DNA of 64,000 bases from Methylobacterium thuringiense (lineage in GTDB: Bacteria; Pseudomonadota; Alphaproteobacteria; Rhizobiales; Beijerinckiaceae): positions 1 to 64,000 of the forward strand of contig NZ_BPRA01000002.1 in the NCBI RefSeq assembly GCF_022179645.1, read 5' to 3'. The notes below the pieces were generated by a model. That model was not told where the DNA came from, made no database searches, and saw only the letters and a program-made list of their open reading frames with translations. Position numbers and translations under genes: made by a program. This document shows, piece by piece, positions 1-8,115 of this stretch. The first letter of the stretch is position 1; the number at the start of each line of letters is the position of its first letter.

Positions 1-164
1 GGCGTCGCCACGCCGGACGGCACGACGCCCTTGATCACCTCGTAGCCGTGCAGGCCCTGGGCGGACCAGCGCTCGCTCACCAGGGGCATGTGCTTCTTGA
101 GATAGTAGTCCATGTCGAAGCGCGTGCCGGCTCCGGCGGGATACATCACGCTGATCAGGACCAT
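1..164 (-). CDS. EthD-family protein (3' end outside window)
   Basis: The visible 54 residues begin MVLISVMYPAGAG and contain a DMDYYLKKHMPLV segment. This is the typical opening of small EthD/dimeric alpha-beta barrel proteins (about 100 residues), whose biochemical role is usually unknown. The ATG at 164 is preceded by a GGAGAG-type ribosome site. The gene lies downstream of bchG on the same strand, about 80 bases away and beyond a small hairpin, so co-transcription is possible but not shown. The C-terminus is cut off by the window edge. Confidence 0.75.
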   Translation of the reverse strand, partial: MVLISVMYPAGAGTRFDMDYYLKKHMPLVSERWSAQGLHGYEVIKGVVPSGVAT

Positions 165-211
165 GGCGTTCTCTCCAGTTTTTTGTTGGTGTCGCGGGGA
201 GATAGAGCATT

Positions 212-237
212 CGTCGTCCGGGAGGCAACGGACGACG
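212..237 (-). terminator. hairpin downstream of bchG
   Basis: A perfect 9-bp inverted repeat (CGTCGTCCG at 212-220, CGGACGACG at 229-237) with an 8-base loop lies just past the bchG stop. There is no T-run, so it could be a weak terminator, an RNA 3' end stabiliser or a simple palindrome. Confidence 0.4.
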
Positions 238-242
238 CCGCG

Positions 243-1145
243 CTACGCCACGATCCCGCGAATCGCGAAGGCGCTCGCCAGCATGCCGAACACGTAGAGC
301 GGCACGCCGAAGCCGCTGTACCAGATCGCCCGCTCGCTCGGCGCCTTCAGGAAGCGCCGCATCATCGCGATCTGGCCGAGCAGGAAGGTGGCGACGATCC
401 CCGCCTCGATCGGCCGGCCCCACGACAGCAGCAGCCCGATCACCACGACCTGCGGCACGGCCATGACCCAGCAGGCGACGCGGGCGGCGCGCTCCGGCCC
501 GAGCATCGCCGGCAGGGAGCGGATGCCCATCTGCAGGTCCCCCCGGATCGACTTGAAGTCGTTCAGGGTCATGATGCCGTGGGCGCCCGCGCTGTAGAGG
601 AACGCGAGGATCAGGGTCGGGGCCGGCGGCAGCGCGCCGCCGATCATCACCGCCGCGCCGGTGACCCAGGCGAGCCCCTCGTAGCAGAGCCCGCAGGCGG
701 CGTTACCCCACCAGCCGTTCCGCTTCAGCCGCGGCGGCGGCGCGCTGTAGGCCCAGGCCAGGGCCAGCCCGACGACCGCGGCGACGAAGACCCAGAGACC
801 GAGGCTCGCCGCCACCAGCAGCGACAGCCCCGTCCACGCCACGGCGATGAAGAAGCCCCAGGAGCCGGGAATGCGTCCCGAGGGGATCGGCCGGTGCGGT
901 TCGTTGATCGCGTCGACCTCGCGGTCGTACCAGTCGTTCACCGCCTGGCTCGTGGCGCAGACCAGGGGACCCGCCAGCAGGATGCCGACGAGGGCGATGC
1001 CCCAGTTGCCGGCGAGCGGCACCCCCGACGCGACCACGCCGCAACCGAAGGCCCACATCGGCGGGAACCACGTCACCGGCTTGAGGAGTTCGAGCACGGC
1101 CGACGGGGCGGGATAGGTCCTGGCGGTCGTGGTCACGCCCTGCAT
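243..1145 (-). CDS. bchG: Bacteriochlorophyll/chlorophyll synthase BchG
   Basis: UbiA-type membrane prenyltransferase of 300 aa that attaches the phytyl or geranylgeranyl tail to (bacterio)chlorophyllide, the last step of pigment synthesis. The first Asp-rich motif is NDWYDREVDAINEPHRPIPSG (cut here to its key residues D71, D74, D78). The second is DFKSIRGD near residue 200. Multiple hydrophobic helices follow, as expected for the family. The ATG at 1145 is chosen because GAGGAG lies just upstream and overlaps the stop of bciB. An earlier in-frame ATG at 1166 has no good ribosome site. The gene is 10 bases downstream of bciB on the same strand, so the two are probably translated from one message. 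Confidence 0.93.
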   Translation of the reverse strand: MQGVTTTARTYPAPSAVLELLKPVTWFPPMWAFGCGVVASGVPLAGNWGIALVGILLAGPLVCATSQAVNDWYDREVDAINEPHRPIPSGRIPGSWGFFIAVAWTGLSLLVAASLGLWVFVAAVVGLALAWAYSAPPPRLKRNGWWGNAACGLCYEGLAWVTGAAVMIGGALPPAPTLILAFLYSAGAHGIMTLNDFKSIRGDLQMGIRSLPAMLGPERAARVACWVMAVPQVVVIGLLLSWGRPIEAGIVATFLLGQIAMMRRFLKAPSERAIWYSGFGVPLYVFGMLASAFAIRGIVA

Positions 1146-1155
1146 CTCCGGCTCC

Positions 1156-2427
1156 TCACGATTCATCGAGACGGCGCTCGCCGCGGGGCAACTCGTCCGC
1201 ATGCGGCCTCAGCCCATAGGGTTCGACCAGCGCCCAGACATGCGGCGGCACCATGTGGCGCAGACGCCGGGGCACCTCGCGGCGCAGGTGCAGCACCGTC
1301 TCGACGGCCTTCATCTCGACGCGGGTGCGGGCGAATTCGAGCCCGCGCGGACCGAACCGCGGCATCATCCAGCCGACGATGGGACGGACCCAGTTCGGCA
1401 TGCGCCGCAGCGGCAGCCCGCCGGCCGCGCGCTCGACATTGGCCATGAAGCCCTTCACCGCCCCCTGGCGCTTGCCGGCGCTGCCCGGTGCCTGCGTGCG
1501 AACTTCATCTCCAAGAAGATCAAGCAGCTCCTCGCCGCGCGCGTTGCGCACGATCAGCCATTGCTCGCCCTGGCCCGCCATATAGCCGACGGTGATGTCG
1601 GCGAGCACGTTGGTATAGTCCACGCAGGTGCGGCAGGTCAGCGGGAAGAAATCCGGCGGCAATTGCGAGATCGGCAATTGCAGGAACGGGATTTCCTTCA
1701 CCCGACCGTCGGCGAAGCGCAGCTCCACGTGATAATCGGCCCGGAATTCGAGATAGACGATGGTCTCGGGCGCATCGCTCAGCAGCGCGAGGAAGTCGTG
1801 AAAGCGCTCGGTGGTGGTGTTGTCCGAGCAGGGCGTGCCGATGACGTAGAGCCGCTCGAAGCCGAGTTCCGTCTCCAACGCTCGCAGCGCGTAGACTTGG
1901 CAGGGAATGCCGATGATCGCGAGACGGCGGTAACCTCGCGCCCGCGCCGGTTCGAGCAGCGCCAGCAGCGGCGCGTAGCCCATGCGCATGCCGCGGCAGG
2001 AGGCCATGCCCTCGGCCTTGGTCACTAGCACGGGCATCGGCCGCCAGCGGTCGTCCGGGTCGGGCGCCATGGCGAGAACGGCGTCGACCGCCCCGGTCTC
2101 CAGCAGGCGCTCCGCGAGGCGCGTGGCGATCCCGGTCCATTGCGCGCCGTCGATGGGCCGCACGAGGCTCGCCCGCAGCATCCGCCGGAACGGACCGAAG
2201 AAGCGCTCGTCGGTCCGCTCCGGATCGCGCGCCCGGCCGTGGACCCTGGTCTCCAGCGCAGCGTAATCCGGCTTGATGAACTGGCAGGCCCGTCCGCAAC
2301 GCCGGGCGTCGTCCATGCGCGAGACGCCGCAATCTGTGCAGAGGTCTCGCGGGGCTGCGTCGGCGACCGCGGGCGCCCAGACCGGCGGGGCGGAGGCCAT
2401 GTGGGTCTCGGCGTGAACCGCAGTCAC
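1156..2427 (-). CDS. bciB: Divinyl (proto)chlorophyllide a 8-vinyl reductase, BciB type
   Basis: 423 aa, a member of the coenzyme F420 hydrogenase/dehydrogenase beta-subunit (FrhB/FdhB) superfamily. BciB reduces the C8 vinyl group of divinyl chlorophyllides using ferredoxin, FAD and two 4Fe-4S clusters. Visible clues are N-terminal cysteines C30, C33, C44 and C48, a GIPCQVYAL segment, a GTPCSDN motif, and CRTCVDYTNVLADITVGYM near residue 260 (shortened). These fit BciB better than other FrhB-like reductases, and adjacency to bchG supports a pigment role. The long N-terminal Ala/Pro stretch before C30 makes the exact start uncertain. Other proteobacteria use the unrelated NADPH-dependent BciA. 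Confidence 0.85.
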   Translation of the reverse strand: MTAVHAETHMASAPPVWAPAVADAAPRDLCTDCGVSRMDDARRCGRACQFIKPDYAALETRVHGRARDPERTDERFFGPFRRMLRASLVRPIDGAQWTGIATRLAERLLETGAVDAVLAMAPDPDDRWRPMPVLVTKAEGMASCRGMRMGYAPLLALLEPARARGYRRLAIIGIPCQVYALRALETELGFERLYVIGTPCSDNTTTERFHDFLALLSDAPETIVYLEFRADYHVELRFADGRVKEIPFLQLPISQLPPDFFPLTCRTCVDYTNVLADITVGYMAGQGEQWLIVRNARGEELLDLLGDEVRTQAPGSAGKRQGAVKGFMANVERAAGGLPLRRMPNWVRPIVGWMMPRFGPRGLEFARTRVEMKAVETVLHLRREVPRRLRHMVPPHVWALVEPYGLRPHADELPRGERRLDES

Positions 2428-2619
2428 GATGGCTCGCTTGGGCGCAGAACCATTCCGAACACGTCCACGTCACTCCGAAGCTGCTGGCTTCAACGGCCAG
2501 CCCGTTCTCGAAGCGCATCCAACCGCCGCGAGCGGGCGATGTAAAGCGTCGTTGACAGATTCGGCGGCAATCCGATGCTTCGGCCGAAGCAAGATGGCGG
2601 GCGCAGACATCGAAAAAAG

Positions 2620-2704
2620 TGGTGCGGGCGGTCGGAATCGAACCGACACTCCTTGCGGAACCGGATTTTGAGTCCGGCGCGTCTACCAGTTCCACCACGC
2701 CCGC
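2620..2704 (-). tRNA. tRNA-Leu (anticodon CAA)
   Basis: Read on the minus strand, the 85 bases fold as a class II tRNA. The acceptor arm is GCGGGCG/CGCCCGC, the anticodon stem is CCGGA/TCCGG around loop CTCAAAA (anticodon CAA), there is a long variable arm, and the T-loop is GGTTCGATTCC. The 3' CCA is encoded (2620-2622). The D-loop and variable arm are leucine-type. Confidence 0.97.
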
Positions 2705-2807
2705 ATGCGGCAGTGCCGTCTTCGCTCACGACGATCGCGAGGTTTGGGTCTGCCGTCGAAGCTGAATGGCACAGGCCACCCGATTCCGTCCAGAGCGCGG
2801 GAGAGGT

Positions 2808-4178
2808 TCAGGCGAGCATGTAGGCGAGGAGCGAGCGAAGCTGCGCCGGTTTGATCGGCTTGTGGACGAGTTCGGCGCCGGTCTCGATGACCTGACGTTC
2901 GATCGCGTTGCCGTAATCGGCCGTCGTGACGATCACGGGCGTCACCCACCCCTGCGTGCGGCGCAGATAGGCCACCACGTCGAGGCCGCAGGTGCCGTCG
3001 TCGAGGTGGTAGTCGATGATCATCACGTCCGGCCGCTTCATGCCGGTACGCAGGGCCTCGGCGACGCCGGCGAGGTCGCGGTGGGTGCGCACCTGCGCGT
3101 CCCAGTTCGTCAAAAGGCGCTCCAGCGCCTCGGCGGTCGAGGCGTCGTTCTCGACGACGAGGACGCGGGCGCCGGTCAGCGTCGTGGCCACGGGCGCGAT
3201 GCGCACCGGCGCGTCGGGCCGCGTCTTGCCGCAGGGCAGGTCGATGGTGATCCGCGTGCCGTGGCCGACCCGCGAATGCAGCGTGATCGTGTGGCCGAGC
3301 GCGCTCGCCATGCGCTGCACGATCGACAGGCCGAGCCCCAGCCCGAGGCTCACTTCGGCGTCGTCGGTATCCTTGCTGCCGCGATAGAACTCCTCGAAGA
3401 CCAGCGACTGCTCGGAGACCGGAATGCCGCGGCCAGTATCGACCACGTCGATGCGGCAGTGTTGTCCCCGGCGCCGCACCGCGATGAGCACGCCGCCGCG
3501 CTCCGTGTAGCGGACGGCGTTCGAGACGAGGTTCTGCAGGATGCGCTGCAGCAGCACGATATCGGTCTCGACCACGACGTCGCGGCAGCGGGTGACGAGG
3601 CGCAAATCCTTGCGCTCTGCGAACGGGCGAAAGCTCGCCTCGATATTGGCGACGAGGTCGGCGAGCCGCACCGATTTCGGCACCGGGTGCACCACGCCGG
3701 CATCGAGCTTCGAGATGTCGATCAGCGTCTTGATCAGGTCCTCGATGGTTTGGAGACCCCGCTCCACTTGTCCGGCGATAGTCTGCGCCTCATGGCTCGG
3801 CGCGAGGTCCGTCAGCGCCGAGAGCGAGAGGCGGGCAGCGTTGAGCGGCTGCAGCAGGTCGTGGCTCGCGGCGGCAAGGAAGCGGGTCTTGGAGCGGTTG
3901 GCGGTCTCGGCCTCCTCCTTGGCGGCCTGCAGCGCCTCGTTCGAGCGCTCCAGGCTGTGCATCAGCGCCGTCAGCTCCTCGGTGCGCGAGCGGACCCGGC
4001 CTTCGAGGGTGATCGCGGTCTGGAACAGCGAGTAGGCGCCGCCCTGCTGGTCCATGGCCCGCTCGACATGGGCCATCAGCGAGGCGTTGATGCGCTCGAG
4101 CTTGTACACGCGCCGGCCCAGCGCCTCGACGGTGCCGGCCGGCGGCGGATCGGCGGCTGTAGCGTCTCCGGCCGACAT
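2808..4178 (-). CDS. NahK-like hybrid sensor histidine kinase (HisKA-HATPase-REC)
   Basis: 456 aa, soluble, no membrane segments. Residues 15-100 form a coiled coil (KLERINASLMAHVERAMDQQG). The HisKA box has H106 in FLAAASHDLLQPLNAARL, the ATPase N-box has N220, and DTGRG starts at D247. A C-terminal receiver has phospho-acceptor D389 in MIIDYHLDDG and K440 in VHKPIKP. The coiled coil plus HDLLQPLNAAR box closely resembles Pseudomonas NahK/ErcS', an orphan hybrid kinase governed by the haem protein NosP (recalled, not searched). The start codon overlaps the stop of the upstream FIST gene (TGATG), implying translational coupling. The N-terminal PAS domain of Pseudomonas NahK is absent, so sensing is presumably delegated to the FIST partner. 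Confidence 0.88.
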   Translation of the reverse strand: MSAGDATAADPPPAGTVEALGRRVYKLERINASLMAHVERAMDQQGGAYSLFQTAITLEGRVRSRTEELTALMHSLERSNEALQAAKEEAETANRSKTRFLAAASHDLLQPLNAARLSLSALTDLAPSHEAQTIAGQVERGLQTIEDLIKTLIDISKLDAGVVHPVPKSVRLADLVANIEASFRPFAERKDLRLVTRCRDVVVETDIVLLQRILQNLVSNAVRYTERGGVLIAVRRRGQHCRIDVVDTGRGIPVSEQSLVFEEFYRGSKDTDDAEVSLGLGLGLSIVQRMASALGHTITLHSRVGHGTRITIDLPCGKTRPDAPVRIAPVATTLTGARVLVVENDASTAEALERLLTNWDAQVRTHRDLAGVAEALRTGMKRPDVMIIDYHLDDGTCGLDVVAYLRRTQGWVTPVIVTTADYGNAIERQVIETGAELVHKPIKPAQLRSLLAYMLA

Positions 4179-5344
4179 CAGGCGGCGTTGCCGCGGCCGA
4201 TGGCGATGCCGGTGAAGGTCTGGTTGAGGTGCATCGAGCGATATTGCTCGCCGTAGGTTTCGAACCCCACGACGCCGTAGCGCCGGTAGAGGTCCGAGAT
4301 CTTGTGGCGGACCTGCCGGCTCTCCGCATCGAGCCGGCGCAGCACGCAGTCGAAGCCGATCACCACGTCGATCCCGCCGAGCGCCGTGTCGAGGCTCGCC
4401 AGCTCGGCCCGGGTCGCCTCGACGATGTCGCGCGGCTGGGCCAGCGTCAGCACCGCGCCCTCGCTGATCGCGCAGAAGAAGGTCAGCGAGCCGTCCGGGT
4501 CGAGCCGGCTGATCGAGCGGCAATAGTATTCACCGCCGATCTTCACCGCGAGCGGATAGGCCGCGAAGCTCATCGGCGTCAGATGCTCGCGGTCGAGCCC
4601 GACCGCCATGGCGTATTCGTGCGCGGCGGGTTCGGCGTTCAGCTCGTGGACCCGGCGATTCTCCTCCGAGGCGGCGGTCACCACGAACTTCTGCGAGGTC
4701 GGCTCGAAATTGTCGCTCTTGAAGATCCGGACCGGAAAGTCGGTCTCGACGAGGATCAGCACGGCCGCATTGGTGTGGATCCCGCCGTCGTGGATCAGCA
4801 CGGTTCCGGCGAAGGCGAGGTCGTCGCCGGCCGAACCGCCAACGAGGGGGATGCCGTCGAGCGCCCAGGCCACGGCGGAGACGACGGTCTCCTCGGCATT
4901 CGCCAGGGCGTCGATGAGCGACAGGGCGAAGCGCTGGCCGGGATCGCGGTCGGGCCGGCCCTGGTCGAGGGCGCGGCGCAGCGCCCTGACGGAGGAAGCT
5001 GTGGTCTCGACGTCGAGCCGGTCGATCTCGGTGAGCACGCCCGAAACGATACGAAACCCCTCGCGCGGGAAGGCGATGACGACGAAGCCGCGATCGATCG
5101 CGCCGGCCGGGCATATCCCGCCGGAGGTGCTGCATCCGGCGAGGCCGACGCCGGGAAACTGCTCGGCGATGGCCGCGGTGAGCTCGGCGGTGGAATAGGC
5201 GGGCGAGAAGAACACGAGCAGATGCCCGATCGACGCACGATCGATCACGGACGCGACGGCCTCGACGGCCTCCCGCGCGTCGGAGGCATCCGTCCAGGCC
5301 GTCTGGATCCCGCAGAGATGCGCGCGCATCTGCGTTGCCTGCAT
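4178..5344 (-). CDS. FIST-domain sensor protein, NosP-like
   Basis: 388 aa cytoplasmic protein with FIST_N (about residues 30-225, including GLAGCSTSGG) followed by FIST_C (about 230-370, ending with YGEQYRSMHLNQTFTGIAIG). FIST proteins are ligand-binding signal inputs; the subgroup called NosP binds haem and nitric oxide and inhibits a co-transcribed NahK-type kinase. The C-terminal GFDCVLRRL and HLNQTFTGIAIG segments resemble NosP as I recall it. The gene overlaps the NahK-like kinase by one base. The ATG at 5344 is chosen because upstream codons look non-coding. The haem ligand cannot be assigned from sequence alone, so a different small ligand remains possible. Confidence 0.85.
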   Translation of the reverse strand: MQATQMRAHLCGIQTAWTDASDAREAVEAVASVIDRASIGHLLVFFSPAYSTAELTAAIAEQFPGVGLAGCSTSGGICPAGAIDRGFVVIAFPREGFRIVSGVLTEIDRLDVETTASSVRALRRALDQGRPDRDPGQRFALSLIDALANAEETVVSAVAWALDGIPLVGGSAGDDLAFAGTVLIHDGGIHTNAAVLILVETDFPVRIFKSDNFEPTSQKFVVTAASEENRRVHELNAEPAAHEYAMAVGLDREHLTPMSFAAYPLAVKIGGEYYCRSISRLDPDGSLTFFCAISEGAVLTLAQPRDIVEATRAELASLDTALGGIDVVIGFDCVLRRLDAESRQVRHKISDLYRRYGVVGFETYGEQYRSMHLNQTFTGIAIGRGNAA

Positions 5345-5724
5345 CACTGCTTCGTTCCCACGCGCGAGGGACCGCGTCCGGCGGATCTTCGCGACGGAAC
5401 TATATGTCCGCATCGCAGAACCCTGGCAATCGCGGCCCGGACGGCCCTCGGGACGCCGCCCGGCGGAAGACGTCCCGCACGTCGTGGTCCTTCGGGGCGA
5501 CGCGGCGTCCCGATCCGACCCGGACGTCATGGAATGGCGGCGCGGGTATCGCGAATTCGGGCGTCCGCAAGACTTGGACGGACTTGAGGCCGGCCGTTGA
5601 GCCTTCGGTCACCATTTAGACAGTTCGACGCGGCCGATCGCCGGTTCGCGCCGGCGAGGGCGAGAGAATTAGACATACGTTAATTGCCTTGCCCGTTCCT
5701 TGATTTCAGGCAGGGAGGCGTTGC
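5345..5724. other. divergent intergenic region, NosP-like gene / GGDEF-EAL gene
   Basis: About 380 bases between two divergent signalling genes, which must hold both promoters. The right end has AGGGAGG (5712-5718) in front of the GTG start at 5725, and an AT-richer patch near 5665-5690. I see no convincing consensus promoter or small gene here. Confidence 0.6.
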
Positions 5725-7293
5725 GTGGCAAAGCGGGTGAGCTGGGGCGAGACCGAACTCTACGAAGTTCTCTGCCTGATGATGATCGGCGTCTGCGGCT
5801 GGATCGCCGGGATCCAGCTCGGCGCCTTCCGCCTGCTGGATGCCGTGATGATCGATTACGGTCTGTCCGACATCGTGATGCTCGGTTTCTTCGTCGGGAT
5901 CGCGGCCTTCATGGCCAGCGTCCACAAGTCCCTGAGGCTGCGCCGGACGATGCGCGAGCGGGACCTCGCGGAGGGTCAGGCCGCGTCGGTCGCGCGCCAC
6001 GATTCCCTGACCGGCCTCGCCAACCGCCGCCGCTTCGTCGAGGGCGTTGACGCCGCATTCCGGCGCGTTCCCGAGGGAGCGGCCGCGGCCGTACTCCTGA
6101 TCGACCTCGACCGCTTCAAGCCGATCAACGACCTCTACGGACATGCCGCTGGCAACGTCGTGCTCTGCACCGTCGCCGAACGCCTCGAACAGGTGCTTCC
6201 ACCCGGCAGCATCGCCGCCCGACTCGGGGGCGACGAGTTCGCGGCTCTGCTGCCGTCGTCCATCGGCAGCGAGACGATCGCGCGCCTCGCCCAGGCCGTG
6301 ATCACGACGCTGTCGGCCCCGATCACCTGGCAGAGCTCGGAGCTGAAGATCGGCGCGACCATCGGTATCGCGCTGGCCAACGGTGCCGTCGGCGACGCGG
6401 AAGCCGCGCTGCATGCGGCCGATCTCGCCATGTATCAGGGCAAGAAGGACGGCCGCGGCACCTATCGCTTCTTCGAGAGCGGGATGGACGAGGAGCTTCG
6501 CGCCCGCGCCCTGCTGGAGCGCGACCTGCGCAAGGCGATCACCGAAGGGCAGATCGAGCCGTTCTACCAGCCGGTCGTCGCGCTGCCCGGCCGCGAGCTG
6601 ATCGGGTTCGAGGTGCTCGCGCGCTGGCTGCATCCCGAACGCGGCGTGCTGCTGCCGAGCGAGTTCATCTCGGTCGCCGAGGAGACCGGGATGATCGGCG
6701 ATCTCTGCTACGCCCTGCTCCGCCGCGCCTGCCGGGACGCCGCGACCTGGCCCCCGCACCTCCAACTCGCCGTCAACATCTCGCCGCAGCAGTTTCAGGA
6801 CCGTTGGCTCGCCGAGCAGATTCTCGCGATCCTCGACGAGACCGGCTTCCCGCCGAACCGGCTCGAGGTGGAGATCACCGAGAGCGCCCTGATCCACGAC
6901 CTTGAGGCGACGCGCGCGACCCTGACCGCCTTGCAGAATCTCGGCGTGCGCATCGCGCTCGACGATTTCGGCACCGGCTATTCGAGCCTGTATCACCTGC
7001 GCGAGCTGAAGTTCGACAAGCTCAAGATCGACCGCAGCTACGTGAACACGATCACCATGAGCGACGAACGCGCGAAGCTCGTGGATGCGATCATCAAGCT
7101 CGGGTCGAGCCTCGGGCTCGTCACGACGGCCGAAGGCATCGAGTGCTCCGGCAGCCTCGACTGGCTGGAGGGCCAGGGCTGCGATTTCGGCCAGGGCTAC
7201 CTTTTCGGCAAGCCGATGTCGAAGATGGACGCCGACCGGTACGTCCAGGACGGGCCGCCTGAGGTGTCGGCGCGGCGCCAGATCGCGGCCTGA
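5725..7293 (+). CDS. Membrane-anchored GGDEF-EAL protein (c-di-GMP synthesis/degradation)
   Basis: 522 aa. Two hydrophobic helices (about residues 13-35 and 45-65) anchor a cytoplasmic GGDEF domain with an intact RLGGDEF motif (168-172), then an EAL domain starting near 275. The EAL signature reads EVLARW (296-301), an accepted E-V-L variant. Downstream motifs NISPQQF, EITESALI and DDFGTGYSS are all present, so both activities are plausible. No RxxD inhibitory site is seen just before GGDEF. The GTG start follows an AGGGAGG ribosome site. It is divergent from the NosP/NahK-like pair and followed 59 bases later by a LuxR-type regulator, suggesting a shared signalling neighbourhood that links input to biofilm or motility control. 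Confidence 0.93.
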   Translation: MAKRVSWGETELYEVLCLMMIGVCGWIAGIQLGAFRLLDAVMIDYGLSDIVMLGFFVGIAAFMASVHKSLRLRRTMRERDLAEGQAASVARHDSLTGLANRRRFVEGVDAAFRRVPEGAAAAVLLIDLDRFKPINDLYGHAAGNVVLCTVAERLEQVLPPGSIAARLGGDEFAALLPSSIGSETIARLAQAVITTLSAPITWQSSELKIGATIGIALANGAVGDAEAALHAADLAMYQGKKDGRGTYRFFESGMDEELRARALLERDLRKAITEGQIEPFYQPVVALPGRELIGFEVLARWLHPERGVLLPSEFISVAEETGMIGDLCYALLRRACRDAATWPPHLQLAVNISPQQFQDRWLAEQILAILDETGFPPNRLEVEITESALIHDLEATRATLTALQNLGVRIALDDFGTGYSSLYHLRELKFDKLKIDRSYVNTITMSDERAKLVDAIIKLGSSLGLVTTAEGIECSGSLDWLEGQGCDFGQGYLFGKPMSKMDADRYVQDGPPEVSARRQIAA

Positions 7294-7352
7294 ACCCGGC
7301 CGAAAAGCCGGGCGCATTAACCAACCGGACGATTTCTCCGTCGGGGGCAGAT

Positions 7353-8066
7353 ATGATGCCCGCGGGCGAGGGTATGAACGCCCGGCCGGAGGGCCTCGCG
7401 TTGCAGCTTCTCATCATCGACGACCATCCGCTGTTTCGGGAAGCGCTCGCCAGCGCGATCACCCTCGCCTTCCCACAGGCCCATCTGCGCGAGGCAGACG
7501 GGATCCGCGCCGCCTGCGAGGTGCTTGCCGCCACGCCGTCCATCGACCTGATGCTGCTCGATCTCTCGATGCAGGGCGTCACCGGCTTCGACGGCCTCGT
7601 CACCATGCGCACCCGGTTTCCGCGAATCCCGATCCTCATCGTGTCGGGGCTGGAAGATCCGCGCATCATGCGCGAGGCGCTCCGCCACGGTGCCGCCGGC
7701 TTCGTGCCGAAGGCGGTCGACAAGGCGACACTGACCCGCGCGATCTCCGAGGTGATGAGCGGTGCCCTGTTCATGCCGCCGGAACTGGCTGGCTCGCCCG
7801 AGCCGAACCCGGCCCGCGGGACGAAATCGCCGCTGGACGTGCGCGTGGCGCTCCTCACGCCGCAGCAGATGCGCGTGCTGATGATGATCCGCCAGGGCAA
7901 GCTCAACAAGCAGATCGCCCACGAACTCCAGGTCGGCGATTCCACCGTGAAGGCCCACGTCTCCGAGATCCTACGCAAGCTGGAAGTGATCAGCCGGACG
8001 CAGATCGTGATCGAGACGGCCTATCTGGATTTCGATCAGAGCAACGGGTCGTTCGTGGCGGGATGA
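7353..8066 (+). CDS. NarL/LuxR-family response regulator
   Basis: 237 aa with an N-terminal receiver (IIDDHPLFREAL; phospho-acceptor D70 in LMLLDLSM; conserved Lys in FVPKAVDK) and a C-terminal LuxR helix-turn-helix (LTPQQMRVLMMIRQGKLNKQ, shortened, then KAHVSEILRKL). Layout and the LNKQIA/TVKAHVS pattern resemble the AgmR/ErbR group that controls alcohol and glycerol oxidation in pseudomonads, whose genes also sit near NahK-type kinases. That functional match is inference. The start is either the ATG at 7353, preceded by GGGGG, or the in-frame ATG at 7374, preceded by GGCGAGG. No cognate kinase other than the NahK-like protein is in the window. Confidence 0.88.
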   Translation: MMPAGEGMNARPEGLALQLLIIDDHPLFREALASAITLAFPQAHLREADGIRAACEVLAATPSIDLMLLDLSMQGVTGFDGLVTMRTRFPRIPILIVSGLEDPRIMREALRHGAAGFVPKAVDKATLTRAISEVMSGALFMPPELAGSPEPNPARGTKSPLDVRVALLTPQQMRVLMMIRQGKLNKQIAHELQVGDSTVKAHVSEILRKLEVISRTQIVIETAYLDFDQSNGSFVAG

Positions 8067-8115
8067 TCCTCCGGTCCTTCGCGCTGCGGAGGCGCGTCCT
8101 GCCTGCGGGATCGCT

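Noticed and set aside
2766-4256. 496-codon plus-strand open frame
   Set aside because: Antisense to the hybrid kinase, whose H-, N- and receiver motifs are complete.
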